From: Eubacterium sp.
Lineage (GTDB): Bacteria > Bacillota > Clostridia > Eubacteriales > Eubacteriaceae
Direction of reading: 5' to 3'
DNA length: 51,881 bases
Assembly (NCBI GenBank): GCA_030524435.1
Contig: JAUNGS010000008.1
Location: 1 to 51,881, forward strand
The translations under genes were made by a program, and so were the position numbers. The notes below the pieces were generated by a model. That model did not search any database. It was given only the letters and a program-made list of their open reading frames with translations, and was not told where the DNA came from. Below are positions 42,021 through 51,829 of the stretch, piece after piece (the first letter of the stretch is position 1; each line of letters opens with the position of its first letter).

Positions 42021-42830
42021 ATGAAAAAAAATGAGCGCATTTGCGCAATCACAAAAATATTAACAGATCATCCCAACCAGGTCATGACCTACAATTATTT
42101 TTGCCAGCTGTTTGATGCCTCCAAGACCAGTGTCTGTGAAGATGTGGCTATCGTTAAAAACACCTTCGAAGCCATGAAAACCGGCCGGATCGAAACGGTC
42201 CCCGGCGCCGCCGGCGGCGTGCGCTACCTGCCGGTGCTCTCCGAGACGGAGGAAAGGGCCATTCTTTTGGAAATCGCCGAGATGCTCAAGGATCCCAGGC
42301 GTCAGATTCAGGGAGGCTTTCTGTACTACAGCGATATTTTGTCCAGCCCCTACTACGCAGAGCGCCTCGGAAAGATCATCGCCGGGAAGTACATTGGCCA
42401 GGGGGTGCAGCACGTTGTGACCACGGAGACCAAGGGGATCTCCGTGGCCCTGGAAAGCGCCCGGGTGCTCAATGTGCCCATGACGGTGATTCGCCGGACA
42501 AACAAGGTCACCGAGGGCGCCACCACCAGCATGAATTACGTGTCAGGCAGCAGCAGCAAGATCAACACCATGTACTTGAGCCGGCGCATCGACCTCGAGG
42601 GGAAGAAGGTGCTGGTCATCGACGATTTCATGAAGGGCGGCGGCACCGCCAAGGGGATGATGAATCTCATGGAGGAGGTTGGCGCCGAGGTGGTAGGGCC
42701 CTGCGTCATCTTTGTGGCTGATGCCCCCGAGGAGAAGCTGGTGACTCAGTATCTGCCGCTGTTGTCCATGCAGATGGATACGAAAAATGACAGCGGGGAA
42801 TACGTGGAGATTTCTTTATACGAAAAATAG
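42021..42830 (+). CDS. purR: purine operon repressor PurR
   Basis: PurR, 269 residues, represses purine genes and responds to PRPP. It is a Bacillus-type protein, unrelated to E. coli PurR. The N-terminal winged helix includes NYFCQLFDASKTSVCEDVAIVK (in part), and the C-terminal PRTase-like domain has the PRPP-binding loop VLVIDDFMKGGGTAKGM near residue 196. The PurBox directly upstream and its position next to spoVG, as in Bacillus, support the name. A promoter with TTGCAC and TAAAAT lies upstream. Confidence 0.95.
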   Translation: MKKNERICAITKILTDHPNQVMTYNYFCQLFDASKTSVCEDVAIVKNTFEAMKTGRIETVPGAAGGVRYLPVLSETEERAILLEIAEMLKDPRRQIQGGFLYYSDILSSPYYAERLGKIIAGKYIGQGVQHVVTTETKGISVALESARVLNVPMTVIRRTNKVTEGATTSMNYVSGSSSKINTMYLSRRIDLEGKKVLVIDDFMKGGGTAKGMMNLMEEVGAEVVGPCVIFVADAPEEKLVTQYLPLLSMQMDTKNDSGEYVEISLYEK

Positions 42831-42954
42831 GGAAAAACCTGTTCTGTTGAAGGAATCCTTTGATTTTTTGTTTTAATTTCCCCCTGAATATGATATTATA
42901 CTACTAAGGTATTTTATATGTGATTCTATCAACAAAGCAAAGGGGGAGGCTTAT

Positions 42955-43284
42955 ATGACAATTACAGACGTTAGAGTGAGAAAAATTTATCCAACGGGGA
43001 AAATGAGGGGAATCGTATCGGTAACCTTCGACGATGAATTTGTGGTTCACGATATCAAAGTTATTGAAGGGCAGAGCGGCTATTTCATCGCCATGCCCAG
43101 CAGAAAAACACCCGACGGAGAGTTCAAGGATATCTGTCATCCAATTACGTCCAACACCAGAAAGGATATGCAGACGGTTGTTCTTGAGGCCTATGAAAAG
43201 GCCCTGGAGGAACAGGCGGATGCCTTTGAGGACGGAGAAATTGATCTGGAAGTCGACTTTGAAGAGGACGAAGCTGAAGCATAG
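42955..43284 (+). CDS. spoVG: SpoVG-family RNA/DNA-binding protein
   Basis: SpoVG, 109 residues. The core [38 protein letters not shown] and [23 protein letters not shown] (in part) is typical; the tail is acidic. SpoVG proteins bind nucleic acid and influence septation and surface or virulence genes, with sporulation roles in some Bacillota. The ATG follows AGGGGGAGG. It has a terminator, so it is mostly monocistronic. Confidence 0.95.
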   Translation: MTITDVRVRKIYPTGKMRGIVSVTFDDEFVVHDIKVIEGQSGYFIAMPSRKTPDGEFKDICHPITSNTRKDMQTVVLEAYEKALEEQADAFEDGEIDLEVDFEEDEAEA

Positions 43285-43340
43285 CCTTCGTCAGCAAAAA
43301 AAGCCTGTTACACATGAAATATTCACAATGAAATACAATT

Positions 43341-43367
43341 AAAAAAGGGAACAGCGTTCCCTTTTTT
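43341..43367 (+). terminator. terminator after spoVG
   Basis: AAAAAAGGGAAC (43341-43352) pairs with GTTCCCTTTTTT (43356-43367); it can work in both directions. Confidence 0.85.
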
Positions 43368-43452
43368 AACGTCATCCCTCCAAGGTCTCCCGAGGCGGTG
43401 ACGGCGCAGGGTGTGTTTTGCGATTTAGAATTTTACATATGGAGAAAACAGA

Positions 43453-44826
43453 ATGAAAGCAACAAAAACATTGATTTTGGCGGCGGGCCACGGCACCAGA
43501 ATGGTCTCCGAAAAGCCCAAGGTTCTCCACGAGGTCTGCGGCAAGGCCATGGTGGATTACGTCATCGACGCCAGCAGAGGTGCGGGCATCGACGATGTGG
43601 GCGTCATTGTGGGCTACAAGGCCGACGTGGTCCGGGCGGCCCTGCCCGAGGGCGTTGTGGCTGTGGAGCAGACCGAGCAGCTGGGCACCGGCCACGCCGT
43701 GATCCAGGCCCTGCCCTTCTTTGAAAATTTTGAGGGCAATCTTCTGGTTCTGGTGGGGGATGCCCCCCTGGTCAGAAAGGAAACCCTGGAGGGCATGATC
43801 GCCGTCCACGAGGCCGGCGGCTTTGCGGCCACGGTGCTCACCGCCGTCTTCGAGGATCCCACGGGCTACGGCCGCATCGTCAAGGAAGGCGACGCCTTAA
43901 TCAAAATCGTCGAACATAAGGACGCCACCGAGGAAGAACGCGCCATCAAGGAAATCAACTCCGGCATGTACTGTTTCGACGCAGCTGCCCTCAGGGAGGC
44001 CTTAAAAAGCCTTCGGGCCGACAACGCCCAGAAGGAGTACTACCTCACAGACACCATCGAGATTTTAAGAGCCGCCGGCAAAAAGGTGGGCTCCTACCCC
44101 ACGCCGGAAATCACGGATATCGCGGCGGTCAACTCCAAGGTTCAGCTGGCTGAAATCGAAAAGATCATGCGAAAGCGCATCAACACGGCTCTCATGGAAA
44201 AGGGCGCCATCATCATCGACCCCGACAGCACCTACCTGAGCCCCGACACGGTGGTGGGCAGAGACACCGTCCTCTACCCGGGGGTCATCACCCAGGGCAA
44301 GGTGACAATCGGTGACAATTGTATTGTGGGCCACAACACCAGGATCGTCGACTCAGCCATCGGCGACGGCGTGGATATCCAGAGCTCCACAATCCTCGAG
44401 AGCACCGTGGACGACGGCACCCACGTGGGCCCCTACGCCTACCTCCGTCCCAACAGCAAAATCGGCAAAAACGTCAAGGTCGGCGATTTCGTCGAGGTGA
44501 AAAACGCCACCATGAAGGACGGGGCCAAGGCCTCCCACCTGACCTACATCGGCGACGCCGAGGTGGGCAGAAACGTCAATCTGGGCTGCGGCACGGTCTT
44601 TGTCAACTACGACGGCGTCCACAAGTTTAAAACCGTGGTGGAGGACAATTGCTTCATCGGCTGCAACAGCAACCTGGTATCTCCGGTCACCGTCAAGGAG
44701 GGCTCCTACGTGGCGGCGGGCTCAACCATCACTCAGGACGTTCCCGAGGACAGCCTGGCCATCGCCAGGGCCCGACAGGTCAACAAGGAGGGCTATGCCC
44801 TGACCATGGATCAGCTCAAAAAATAA
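43453..44826 (+). CDS. glmU: bifunctional UDP-N-acetylglucosamine pyrophosphorylase / glucosamine-1-phosphate N-acetyltransferase
   Basis: GlmU makes UDP-GlcNAc for peptidoglycan, 457 residues. The N-terminal nucleotidyltransferase has LILAAGHGTRMVSEKPKVLH, in which GTR is the usual G-x-G-T-R signature, and GTGHAV near residue 78. The C-terminal half is a left-handed beta helix with hexapeptide repeats and the acetyltransferase segment YVGPYAYLRP-like (HVGPYAYLRP) and NYDGVHKFKT near 385. It stands between spoVG and prs as in B. subtilis. Confidence 0.96.
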   Translation: MKATKTLILAAGHGTRMVSEKPKVLHEVCGKAMVDYVIDASRGAGIDDVGVIVGYKADVVRAALPEGVVAVEQTEQLGTGHAVIQALPFFENFEGNLLVLVGDAPLVRKETLEGMIAVHEAGGFAATVLTAVFEDPTGYGRIVKEGDALIKIVEHKDATEEERAIKEINSGMYCFDAAALREALKSLRADNAQKEYYLTDTIEILRAAGKKVGSYPTPEITDIAAVNSKVQLAEIEKIMRKRINTALMEKGAIIIDPDSTYLSPDTVVGRDTVLYPGVITQGKVTIGDNCIVGHNTRIVDSAIGDGVDIQSSTILESTVDDGTHVGPYAYLRPNSKIGKNVKVGDFVEVKNATMKDGAKASHLTYIGDAEVGRNVNLGCGTVFVNYDGVHKFKTVVEDNCFIGCNSNLVSPVTVKEGSYVAAGSTITQDVPEDSLAIARARQVNKEGYALTMDQLKK

Positions 44827-44851
44827 ATTGAAATCGGGTTTGATCATCACG

Positions 44852-44865
44852 TTAACTTAAGTTAA
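44852..44865. repeat. 14-base perfect palindrome before prs
   Basis: TTAACTTAAGTTAA (44852-44865) is a perfect palindrome, 44 bases before the prs start and within a possible promoter region. It might be an operator, but AT-rich palindromes arise by chance. Confidence 0.4.
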
Positions 44866-44908
44866 AATAGTAAAAAAATAATATAAAAAAGGATGAGGTA
44901 TAAGAAAA

Positions 44909-45868
44909 ATGGATGGAAAATTTGGTGGAATCAAAGTAATTGCCGGCAATGCGAGCCGCAAGCTGGCCGAGGACATTGCAGATTATCTGGAAGTGCCGCT
45001 GACCAATGCGGATATTCTTCACTTCAGTGACGGCGAAATTGGACTGAACGTTTTTGAATCAGTCCGCGGCGCCGATGTCTACGTCATTCAGTCCACAGGC
45101 AGTCCCTGCAACGACAACCTGATGGAGCTTCTGATCATCATCGATGCCATGCGCAGAGCCTCTGCGGGACGTATCAACGCCGTTATTCCCTACTACGGCT
45201 ATGCCCGTCAGGACCGCAAGGCGAAATCCAGAGATCCAATCACCGCCAAGCTGGTGGCCAACCTGATCACCACCGCCGGCGCCGACCGGGTCATCACCAT
45301 GGATCTCCACTCCAATCAGATCCAGGGCTTTTTTGACATCCCGCTGGATCACCTCTCCGGCGGCGGCGTCATTGCCGAGTACTACAAGAACCAGAACATC
45401 GAGGATATGATGGTCGTCTCCCCCGATGCCGGCAGCGTCAAGCGTTCCAGAAAGCTGGCCAGAACCCTGGAATGCCCCTTTGCCATCATCGACAAGGAAC
45501 GTCCCAGACCCAACGTCACCGAGGTTATGAACGTCATCGGTAATGTCGAGGGCAAAAACTGTATCCTGATCGACGACATGATCGACACCGCCGGCACCAT
45601 CACCACCGGCGCCGACGCCCTGATGAAGCTGGGGGCGAAATCCGTCCGTGCGGCCTGTACCCACGGCGTTTTCTCAGGTCCCGCCATCAAGCGCATCGCA
45701 GAGTCGTCCTTGGAAGAGCTCATCACCCTGGATACCCTGGATATCCCGGCGGAAAAGCTCATCGACAAGATCAAGGTCTTAAAGACCGGCACCCTCTTCG
45801 GCCGCGCCATCGACTACGTCCACTTCGGCCGCTCCCTGAGCAAGCTCTTCTCGGAGAGATACGTCTAA
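44909..45868 (+). CDS. prs: ribose-phosphate pyrophosphokinase
   Basis: Makes PRPP from ribose 5-phosphate and ATP, 319 residues, class I. Signatures include FSDGEIGLNVFESVRG near residue 36, YYGYARQDRKAKSRDPI near 98 (flexible loop), ITMDLHSNQIQGFF near 129 (metal site) and the PRPP loop CILIDDMIDTAGTI near 220. PRPP links it to PurR, encoded five genes upstream. It is followed directly by pth, whose ATG comes right after the stop. Confidence 0.96.
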   Translation: MDGKFGGIKVIAGNASRKLAEDIADYLEVPLTNADILHFSDGEIGLNVFESVRGADVYVIQSTGSPCNDNLMELLIIIDAMRRASAGRINAVIPYYGYARQDRKAKSRDPITAKLVANLITTAGADRVITMDLHSNQIQGFFDIPLDHLSGGGVIAEYYKNQNIEDMMVVSPDAGSVKRSRKLARTLECPFAIIDKERPRPNVTEVMNVIGNVEGKNCILIDDMIDTAGTITTGADALMKLGAKSVRAACTHGVFSGPAIKRIAESSLEELITLDTLDIPAEKLIDKIKVLKTGTLFGRAIDYVHFGRSLSKLFSERYV

Positions 45869-46474
45869 ATGTATCTGATCATCGGCTTGGGCAATCCCGG
45901 ACGGGAATACGCCCTGACGCGGCACAACATCGGCTTCGAGGCCGTCGATTACATCGCCAGGCAGAAAAATGTCCAGATAGCCCGGGACGAGCACAAGGGC
46001 CTGACGGGCTTTTACTTTGAGAATGGCGAGAAGGTCATGCTGGTTAAGCCCATGACCTACATGAACAACAGCGGCGAGTGTGTGGCGGATCTGGCGGATT
46101 ACTACGATGTGCCCCTGGACAATATCCTGGTTATCTACGACGATATCGATTTGGATCCCGGCGTCATCCGCATCAGAAAGCGGGGCAGCGCCGGCACCCA
46201 CAACGGCATGCGCTCCATTCTCTACTACCTCCAGAGCGAGGGCTTTCCCAGAATCCGCATCGGCATCGGGAAAAAGCCGCCCCAGTGGGATCTGGCCCAC
46301 TACGTCCTCAGCAAATTTACTGAGGAGGACACGGAGGTTATGCGGGAGGCGGTCATCCAGGCGGCCAGGGGCGTGGATATTTTCGTCACCGAGGGCATCG
46401 AGGCGGCCATGAATGCCTTAAACCGCAAAAAGACGAAGCAAAAAAAGTCTGAAGAAGAAAACACAGAAGCATAG
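45869..46474 (+). CDS. pth: peptidyl-tRNA hydrolase
   Basis: Releases tRNA from peptidyl-tRNA dropped by ribosomes, 201 residues. LIIGLGNPGREYALTRHNIGFEAVD holds the Asn and His (Asn 10, His 20) in the family positions (quoted in part), and VKPMTYMNNSG near residue 63 and DDIDLDPG near 93 (catalytic Asp) follow. The tail is rich in Lys and Glu. It begins immediately after prs and ends before a terminator, then mfd. Confidence 0.96.
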   Translation: MYLIIGLGNPGREYALTRHNIGFEAVDYIARQKNVQIARDEHKGLTGFYFENGEKVMLVKPMTYMNNSGECVADLADYYDVPLDNILVIYDDIDLDPGVIRIRKRGSAGTHNGMRSILYYLQSEGFPRIRIGIGKKPPQWDLAHYVLSKFTEEDTEVMREAVIQAARGVDIFVTEGIEAAMNALNRKKTKQKKSEEENTEA

Positions 46475-46484
46475 TCAAACAACC

Positions 46485-46509
46485 CGGGGAGCGCAAGTTC
46501 CCCGTTTTT
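46485..46509 (+). terminator. terminator after pth
   Basis: CGGGGA (46485-46490) pairs with TCCCCG (46499-46504), then five T. Confidence 0.75.
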
Positions 46510-46541
46510 GTAGTGTAAAAAAGACAGGAAGGAGGACGATT

Positions 46542-49500
46542 GTGACACAGCTGCTTGAAGCTTTGAAGAACAGACAAAAAATCGTGGAGATGACGGCGGC
46601 GGCCAAGCGGGGAGAGCGGGTAAATCTCTCAAACATCAAGACGGGTCTCAAGGATTTCCTTGGGCCTGTGCTGAAGGAAGCCCTGGATCGCAGCGTGCTT
46701 TTTTTGACCTACTCCGACAAGGAGGCCCGGCGGCGGGCCGAGGTGCTGACAAAGCTTTTGGGCGACGGGGTGTACTACTATCCCCTGGAATCGGTCCACG
46801 ATTATTTTTCCGACGCCCACAGTCAGGAAATCACCCAGCAGAGAATTGCCGTCATCAAGGCCCTGCTTTCCGGGGAGAAATGTCTGGTGGTGACCTCCGT
46901 CGACGCCCTGGCGAAAAAGCTTTTGCCCCGGGAGGAGATGGCGGAGAAGTTTTTCACCATCGGCGTCGGCGATGTCTTTGACATCGAGGATTTGGTTCAG
47001 CTGCTGGTGAATCTGGGCTACGAGCGGGTCTACCAGGTGGAATCCCGGGGTCAGTTCGCCCTCCGGGGCGGGATTCTGGACGTTTTAAGCGTCGCCTCCG
47101 AGGCTCCGGTGAGAATTGAATTCTTCGACGACGAGGTGGACACCATCAGAACCTTCGACCTCACCTCCCAGCTCTCCCAGAAGAACCTCGAGGCGGCGGA
47201 AATCGCCCCGGCCGCAGAGATTGTGCTGCCGCCCTTGGTGCGGGAGGATTTAAAGACGAGGCTGCACAAGAAGTACGGCGCAGATCCCTTGTATCTGGAG
47301 CTTCTTGAAAAATTCGATCAGGAGGGGGCCGAGCACGACGGCGCCCTGTTTGCCATGCTGGAGGACTGTGACTGTCTGCTGGACTATATGGGCGAGGCGG
47401 CGGTCATCCTGGACGAGTACACCCACATCAAGGAGACCTACGACATCTTTATCAAAAAGGCCTGGACGGATTACGAGACCTTAATTCAGCAGGGCTTTGT
47501 GCTCCCCGAGGAAAAGAACCGCTTTTTCAGGCTGAGCGCCCTCGAGGATCGCTTCGACAGGCTGCCTACCGTCAAGGCCAACCTCTTTGGCAACCGCTTT
47601 AAAAAGGGTTTAAGCTTGGACATGAACGCCGTGGAGCTGGAGAGCTTCGCCGGGGAACTGCCCCTGTTTTTAGATTTTATCAACCGGCGGCTGACTTTGG
47701 ACTACGAAATCTGCTTCTGCTGCCGCAGCGAGACCACCCGGGAGACCGTCAAAAACTACCTGACGGACCAGGGGATTTTCAGCTTTGTCCAGGAGGGGCC
47801 GGGCATCCGCTTTTTCATCGGCGAGCTGTCCGAGGGCTTTGAGCTGGCGGATGAAAAAATCACCTTCATCAATGCCTCGGAGATCTTCAAGGAAAAACGC
47901 GCCCCCAGAAAGCGCCGCAGGCCCAAGGGACGCAAAATCGATTCCTTTTCGGAGCTTCACGTGGGGGACTACGTGGTCCACGATACCCACGGCATCGGCA
48001 TCTACCGGGGCATCGAGCAGATGGAGATCGGCGAGGTCACCAAGGATCTCATGGTCATCGAGTACGACGGCGACGCCAGGCTTTACATCCCCATCGAGCA
48101 GATGGACTCGGTTCAGGTCTACATCGGTACCGGCGGCGACAAAAAGCCCAAGGTCAACCGTCTGGGCAACCCCGACTGGCAAAAAACCAAGAGCCGGGCA
48201 AAAAAGGCGGTGGAGGACATGGCCGACGAGCTCATCGCCCTCTACGCCAAGCGCCGGGAGATGAAGGGCTACGCCTTCGGACCCGACACCACCTGGCAGC
48301 AGGAATTCGAGGATGATTTTGCCTACGAGGAAACCGAGGATCAGCTGCGCTGTATCGACGAGATCAAGGGGGACATGGAGTCGGAGGTGCCCATGGACAG
48401 GCTGCTCTGCGGCGACGTGGGCTACGGCAAAACCGAGGTGGCCATCCGGGCGGCCTTCAAAGCCATCATGGAGGGCAAGCAGGTGGCCATGCTGGTGCCC
48501 ACCACCATTCTGGCCCAGCAGCACTACAGCACGGTTCTCAACCGTTTCAGAAAATACCCGGTGACGGTGGAGGTCTTAAGCCGTTTCAGGACGGCCTCCC
48601 AGCAGCGCAAGGTCATCAGGGAGCTTCAGGTCGGCAAGGTGGACATGATCATCGGCACCCACAGAATCTTGTCCAAGGACGTCAAGTTTAAGGATCTGGG
48701 GCTTTTGATCATCGACGAGGAGCAGCGCTTTGGGGTGCGCTCCAAGGAGAAGATCAAGCAGATGAAGGAGAACATCGACGTGCTGACCTTAAGCGCCACC
48801 CCCATTCCAAGGACTCTGCACATGTCCATGACCGGCGTCAGGGATATGAGCGTCATCGAGGAGCCCCCCACCGGCAGACGTCCGGTGCAGACCTACGTCA
48901 TGGCCTACAACCCGCTGGTCATCAAGGATGCCATCACCCGGGAGCTGGCCAGAGACGGCCAGGTCTACGTGGTGCACAATCGGGTTTACGATATCCACGA
49001 GGTGGCCCTGGAGGTCCAGCGCCTGGTGCCCGACGCCAGAATTGCCGTGGCCCACGGGCGCATGAGCGGCAACGAGCTGGAGGAAATCATGCTGGATTTC
49101 CTCAACCACGAGTTCGATGTGCTGGTGACCACCACCATCGTGGAGTCGGGCCTCGACGTCAAAAATGCCAACACCATCATCGTGGACAACGGTGACTGCT
49201 TTGGCCTCTCCCAGCTCTACCAGATTCGCGGCCGGGTCGGCCGCTCGGACCGCCAGGCCTACGCCTACGTCACCCACAAGAAGCAGTCCCTCACCGAGCT
49301 GGCTGAAAAACGTCTCAAGGCCATCAAGGACTTTACGGCCTTCGGCTCAGGCTTCAGGGTGGCCATGCGGGATTTGGAAATCCGCGGGGCCGGCAACCTT
49401 CTGGGGGCGGAGCAGTCGGGGCATCTCTTTAAAATTGGCTACGAGCTCTACTGCCGAATCTTGGAGGAGGCCATCAGCCACCGCATGACAGGGACGGAGG

Positions 49501-49973
49501 CGGCAGAGGTTCAGGCGGAGCCCCTCCAGATTCATCTGAATGTGGACGGCTATATTCCGGCGCAGTACATAAACAGCGAGGAGACGAAGTACGATATCTA
49601 CAAGAAGCTGACCTACATCAGAAACTACGAGGATTACGACGATTTTGAAGCGGAACTTTTGGACCGCTTTGGCGATATTCCCGATGGGGTCTACAACCTC
49701 ATGGCCATCGCCATGATTAAGAATATGGCTGCGGCCCTGGGGGTCACGGAGATCAGGCAGCGGGGCCAGACGATTTTCATCACCTTCAAGGAGACAGAGA
49801 CGCCCTTTGTGCCGGCGGCGGAGGTGATTCCAGAGCTTATTGAAGCCTGGAAAATCAAGTTCAAGGCCGGGAAAACCTCGGCGCCCTGCTGGAGCATTCA
49901 GCTCAAGGGAGAGAAGGACAGTGCCATGCTTAAAGAGCTGATCTCATTTTTTGAAAAAATTGCGGGAAATTAA
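46542..49973 (+). CDS. mfd: transcription-repair coupling factor Mfd
   Basis: Removes RNA polymerase stalled at damage and recruits UvrABC, 1143 residues. The N-terminal UvrB-homology part (residues about 30-350) includes SRGQFALRGGILDVL. The RNA polymerase-interaction domain follows near 490 (HVGDYVVHDTHGIGIYRG in part), then the RecG-like translocase with CGDVGYGKTEVAIRAAF (Walker A) near 627, LLIIDEEQRFG (motif II) near 725 and TTIVESGLDVKNANTIIV near 870. A TRCF domain ends the protein. The start is GTG at 46542, preceded by AAGGAGG. Confidence 0.97.
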   Translation: MTQLLEALKNRQKIVEMTAAAKRGERVNLSNIKTGLKDFLGPVLKEALDRSVLFLTYSDKEARRRAEVLTKLLGDGVYYYPLESVHDYFSDAHSQEITQQRIAVIKALLSGEKCLVVTSVDALAKKLLPREEMAEKFFTIGVGDVFDIEDLVQLLVNLGYERVYQVESRGQFALRGGILDVLSVASEAPVRIEFFDDEVDTIRTFDLTSQLSQKNLEAAEIAPAAEIVLPPLVREDLKTRLHKKYGADPLYLELLEKFDQEGAEHDGALFAMLEDCDCLLDYMGEAAVILDEYTHIKETYDIFIKKAWTDYETLIQQGFVLPEEKNRFFRLSALEDRFDRLPTVKANLFGNRFKKGLSLDMNAVELESFAGELPLFLDFINRRLTLDYEICFCCRSETTRETVKNYLTDQGIFSFVQEGPGIRFFIGELSEGFELADEKITFINASEIFKEKRAPRKRRRPKGRKIDSFSELHVGDYVVHDTHGIGIYRGIEQMEIGEVTKDLMVIEYDGDARLYIPIEQMDSVQVYIGTGGDKKPKVNRLGNPDWQKTKSRAKKAVEDMADELIALYAKRREMKGYAFGPDTTWQQEFEDDFAYEETEDQLRCIDEIKGDMESEVPMDRLLCGDVGYGKTEVAIRAAFKAIMEGKQVAMLVPTTILAQQHYSTVLNRFRKYPVTVEVLSRFRTASQQRKVIRELQVGKVDMIIGTHRILSKDVKFKDLGLLIIDEEQRFGVRSKEKIKQMKENIDVLTLSATPIPRTLHMSMTGVRDMSVIEEPPTGRRPVQTYVMAYNPLVIKDAITRELARDGQVYVVHNRVYDIHEVALEVQRLVPDARIAVAHGRMSGNELEEIMLDFLNHEFDVLVTTTIVESGLDVKNANTIIVDNGDCFGLSQLYQIRGRVGRSDRQAYAYVTHKKQSLTELAEKRLKAIKDFTAFGSGFRVAMRDLEIRGAGNLLGAEQSGHLFKIGYELYCRILEEAISHRMTGTEAAEVQAEPLQIHLNVDGYIPAQYINSEETKYDIYKKLTYIRNYEDYDDFEAELLDRFGDIPDGVYNLMAIAMIKNMAAALGVTEIRQRGQTIFITFKETETPFVPAAEVIPELIEAWKIKFKAGKTSAPCWSIQLKGEKDSAMLKELISFFEKIAGN

Positions 49974-49974
49974 G

Positions 49975-50002
49975 TTTCAAAACTGATAAAATATGTTAGA
50001 AT
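49975..50002 (+). promoter_or_regulatory. possible promoter of foldase gene
   Basis: TTTCAA (49975-49980), a 16-base spacer and TAGAAT (49997-50002). It begins just after the mfd stop; the -35 is weak. Confidence 0.45.
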
Positions 50003-50031
50003 AAGAGAACTAAGTTTTAAGGAGAAATGAC

Positions 50032-51516
50032 ATGCATAAACAGAAAATCAAGGGATTGGTCCTTGCGCTGACCATGGCCTTCGGCATGACGGCGATGGCC
50101 TCGGGCTGCAGCCTGGTTACCGTGAACCCGGAGCGGGACAACGCCCAGGTTATCGCAGAGATCGACGGAGAGCAGCTGACCAAGGAGAGCTTTAACAATT
50201 ACATGGCCTACTACGAAATGGCCAACAGCGGCAGCACTATGCCTACGGGCTCAGAGCTTAAAGAGCTCAAGGAGAATCTTTTTGACAGCCTGATTAAAAC
50301 CGAGGCCATGGCGGCCAAGGGCAAGAAGGACGGCGAAAAGGTCGACGAGGATGCCAAGGCGAAGGAAGGGGAAGAAGACCTGGAATCCCTGAAGTCCTCG
50401 GTGGAGAATAAATACGACAGCATCCTCAAGAACAACAACACGACGGAGGAATCCTTTACGGCATTTATCAAGGATTTCACGGTGAAAAATGCCTACGCCA
50501 CGGCGGCGTCGACCAAGTACACCGACGACCTGGAGGCCAATCCGGAAAAGGAACTGGATCAGACCGTGGGAAAAATCAATGGCACCGAAATTAAAAAGGG
50601 AGAGTACTACTACTACTATATTCTCCAGGAAATCAGCAGCTACATGAGCACCCAGCAGGGCATCGGCAGCGACGAGGAATCCCAGAAGGAAGCCAACGAG
50701 CAGATCTTTGACACCATGGCCAAGAACAAGGCGATGCTCCAGTACTGCGAGGACAATGGCATCGAAATCACCGACGAAGCCATCGAGAGCGCCAAGGCCA
50801 CCAAGCAGTCCACCATCTCCTCCATGTTCCAGCAGGACAGCTATTTAGACAGCTATCTCAAAAACTATTTCCTGACCAGGGAGCAGTTTGACACCTACCA
50901 GGAGGAGGATGCCAAGGCCACGGCTGCAGGCAGCGCCATCGAGGCAAAAATGCAGGAGGATGCCAGCGTCAGCGACGGCAAGGTTCAGAAATACTTCAAG
51001 GAAAACATCGATCAATACTCTGAAAGCACCGTCTCTGCCATGCACATTCTGACGGAGGACGAAAGCTACGCCAAGGAAATCTACGAAAAGGCCAAGGGCA
51101 TCACCACCAAGGAAGATTTCCAGAAGCTGATGGATTCCTACGAGGGCGACGACAAAATCAAGGAAGCGGCGGATCTGGGCGCCTTCAACAAGGATAAGAT
51201 GGTGACAGAATTTTCCGATGCGGCCTTCTCCATGGAAAAGAACACCGTCAGCGAGCCGGTGAAAACGGAGTACGGCTACCATATTATCTTCGTTTACGAT
51301 AAAAAGGATGGCAGCACCCCCAATCTGGATGATTACAGAGATGAAATTCGCGAGACATTAAAGGAAGAAAAGGGTACCGAGGAGTACAATAAGTACAGCG
51401 AAGGCCTGGCGGATAAGCAGAAAATTGAAATCTACGATATCAAAACCCCTTCAGACGAGTTTATGGACACTCTGAAAGAAGAATTGAATATCACAATCCA
51501 TGAAAATGTCATCTAG
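50032..51516 (+). CDS. prsA: PrsA-type foldase lipoprotein with parvulin domain
   Basis: Extracellular folding factor of 494 residues with a peptidyl-prolyl isomerase domain. The lipoprotein signal peptide ends with MASGC near residue 24. SurA/PrsA-type N- and C-helical parts surround a parvulin region with SAMHILTEDESYAKEIYEKAK near 340 (in part) and VKTEYGYHIIFVYDKK near 400, including the family's G-Y-H-I. The middle is rich in Lys, Glu and Asp. It may fold exported proteins. The exact partner is unknown. It follows mfd by 58 bases, as in many Clostridia, and a terminator follows. Confidence 0.9.
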   Translation: MHKQKIKGLVLALTMAFGMTAMASGCSLVTVNPERDNAQVIAEIDGEQLTKESFNNYMAYYEMANSGSTMPTGSELKELKENLFDSLIKTEAMAAKGKKDGEKVDEDAKAKEGEEDLESLKSSVENKYDSILKNNNTTEESFTAFIKDFTVKNAYATAASTKYTDDLEANPEKELDQTVGKINGTEIKKGEYYYYYILQEISSYMSTQQGIGSDEESQKEANEQIFDTMAKNKAMLQYCEDNGIEITDEAIESAKATKQSTISSMFQQDSYLDSYLKNYFLTREQFDTYQEEDAKATAAGSAIEAKMQEDASVSDGKVQKYFKENIDQYSESTVSAMHILTEDESYAKEIYEKAKGITTKEDFQKLMDSYEGDDKIKEAADLGAFNKDKMVTEFSDAAFSMEKNTVSEPVKTEYGYHIIFVYDKKDGSTPNLDDYRDEIRETLKEEKGTEEYNKYSEGLADKQKIEIYDIKTPSDEFMDTLKEELNITIHENVI

Positions 51517-51524
51517 GATTTCTA

Positions 51525-51558
51525 AAATGCCCTGGGCGAAAAGCCCAGGGCATTTTTT
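51525..51558 (+). terminator. terminator after prsA
   Basis: AAATGCCCTGGGC (51525-51537) pairs with GCCCAGGGCATTT (51543-51555), with T to 51558. Confidence 0.9.
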
Positions 51559-51714
51559 ATGGGCGACTGCATTTTTGCGGGGATGGCAGGCCCCTCTGGC
51601 CCTTTGGGGCGGGCTGGCCGGCAGCGCTGCCTTGGCTGAGGAGGCATTTTGTTCAGAAGGCAAGGACGCTGCCATAAATTTGCGTAAATTATTTAAGAAT
51701 TCGTGTAAAAAAGC

Positions 51715-51743
51715 TTGAAACCATTTTCGGACTATTGTATAAT
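51715..51743 (+). promoter_or_regulatory. strong sigma-A promoter of tuf
   Basis: TTGAAA (51715-51720), a 17-base spacer and perfect TATAAT (51738-51743). Between here and the start at 51830 is a leader of about 80 bases with a short CCTTTG/CAAAGG hairpin. Apart from this promoter and leader, 51559-51714 holds nothing I recognise. Confidence 0.85.
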
Positions 51744-51829
51744 ACTTTGAGTGATAGCCTTTGCCAAAGGGGATATCAGATTATTTTGTATAAGAAAAAA
51801 TTAAATTATATTCTTTAAGGAGAGTAAAA

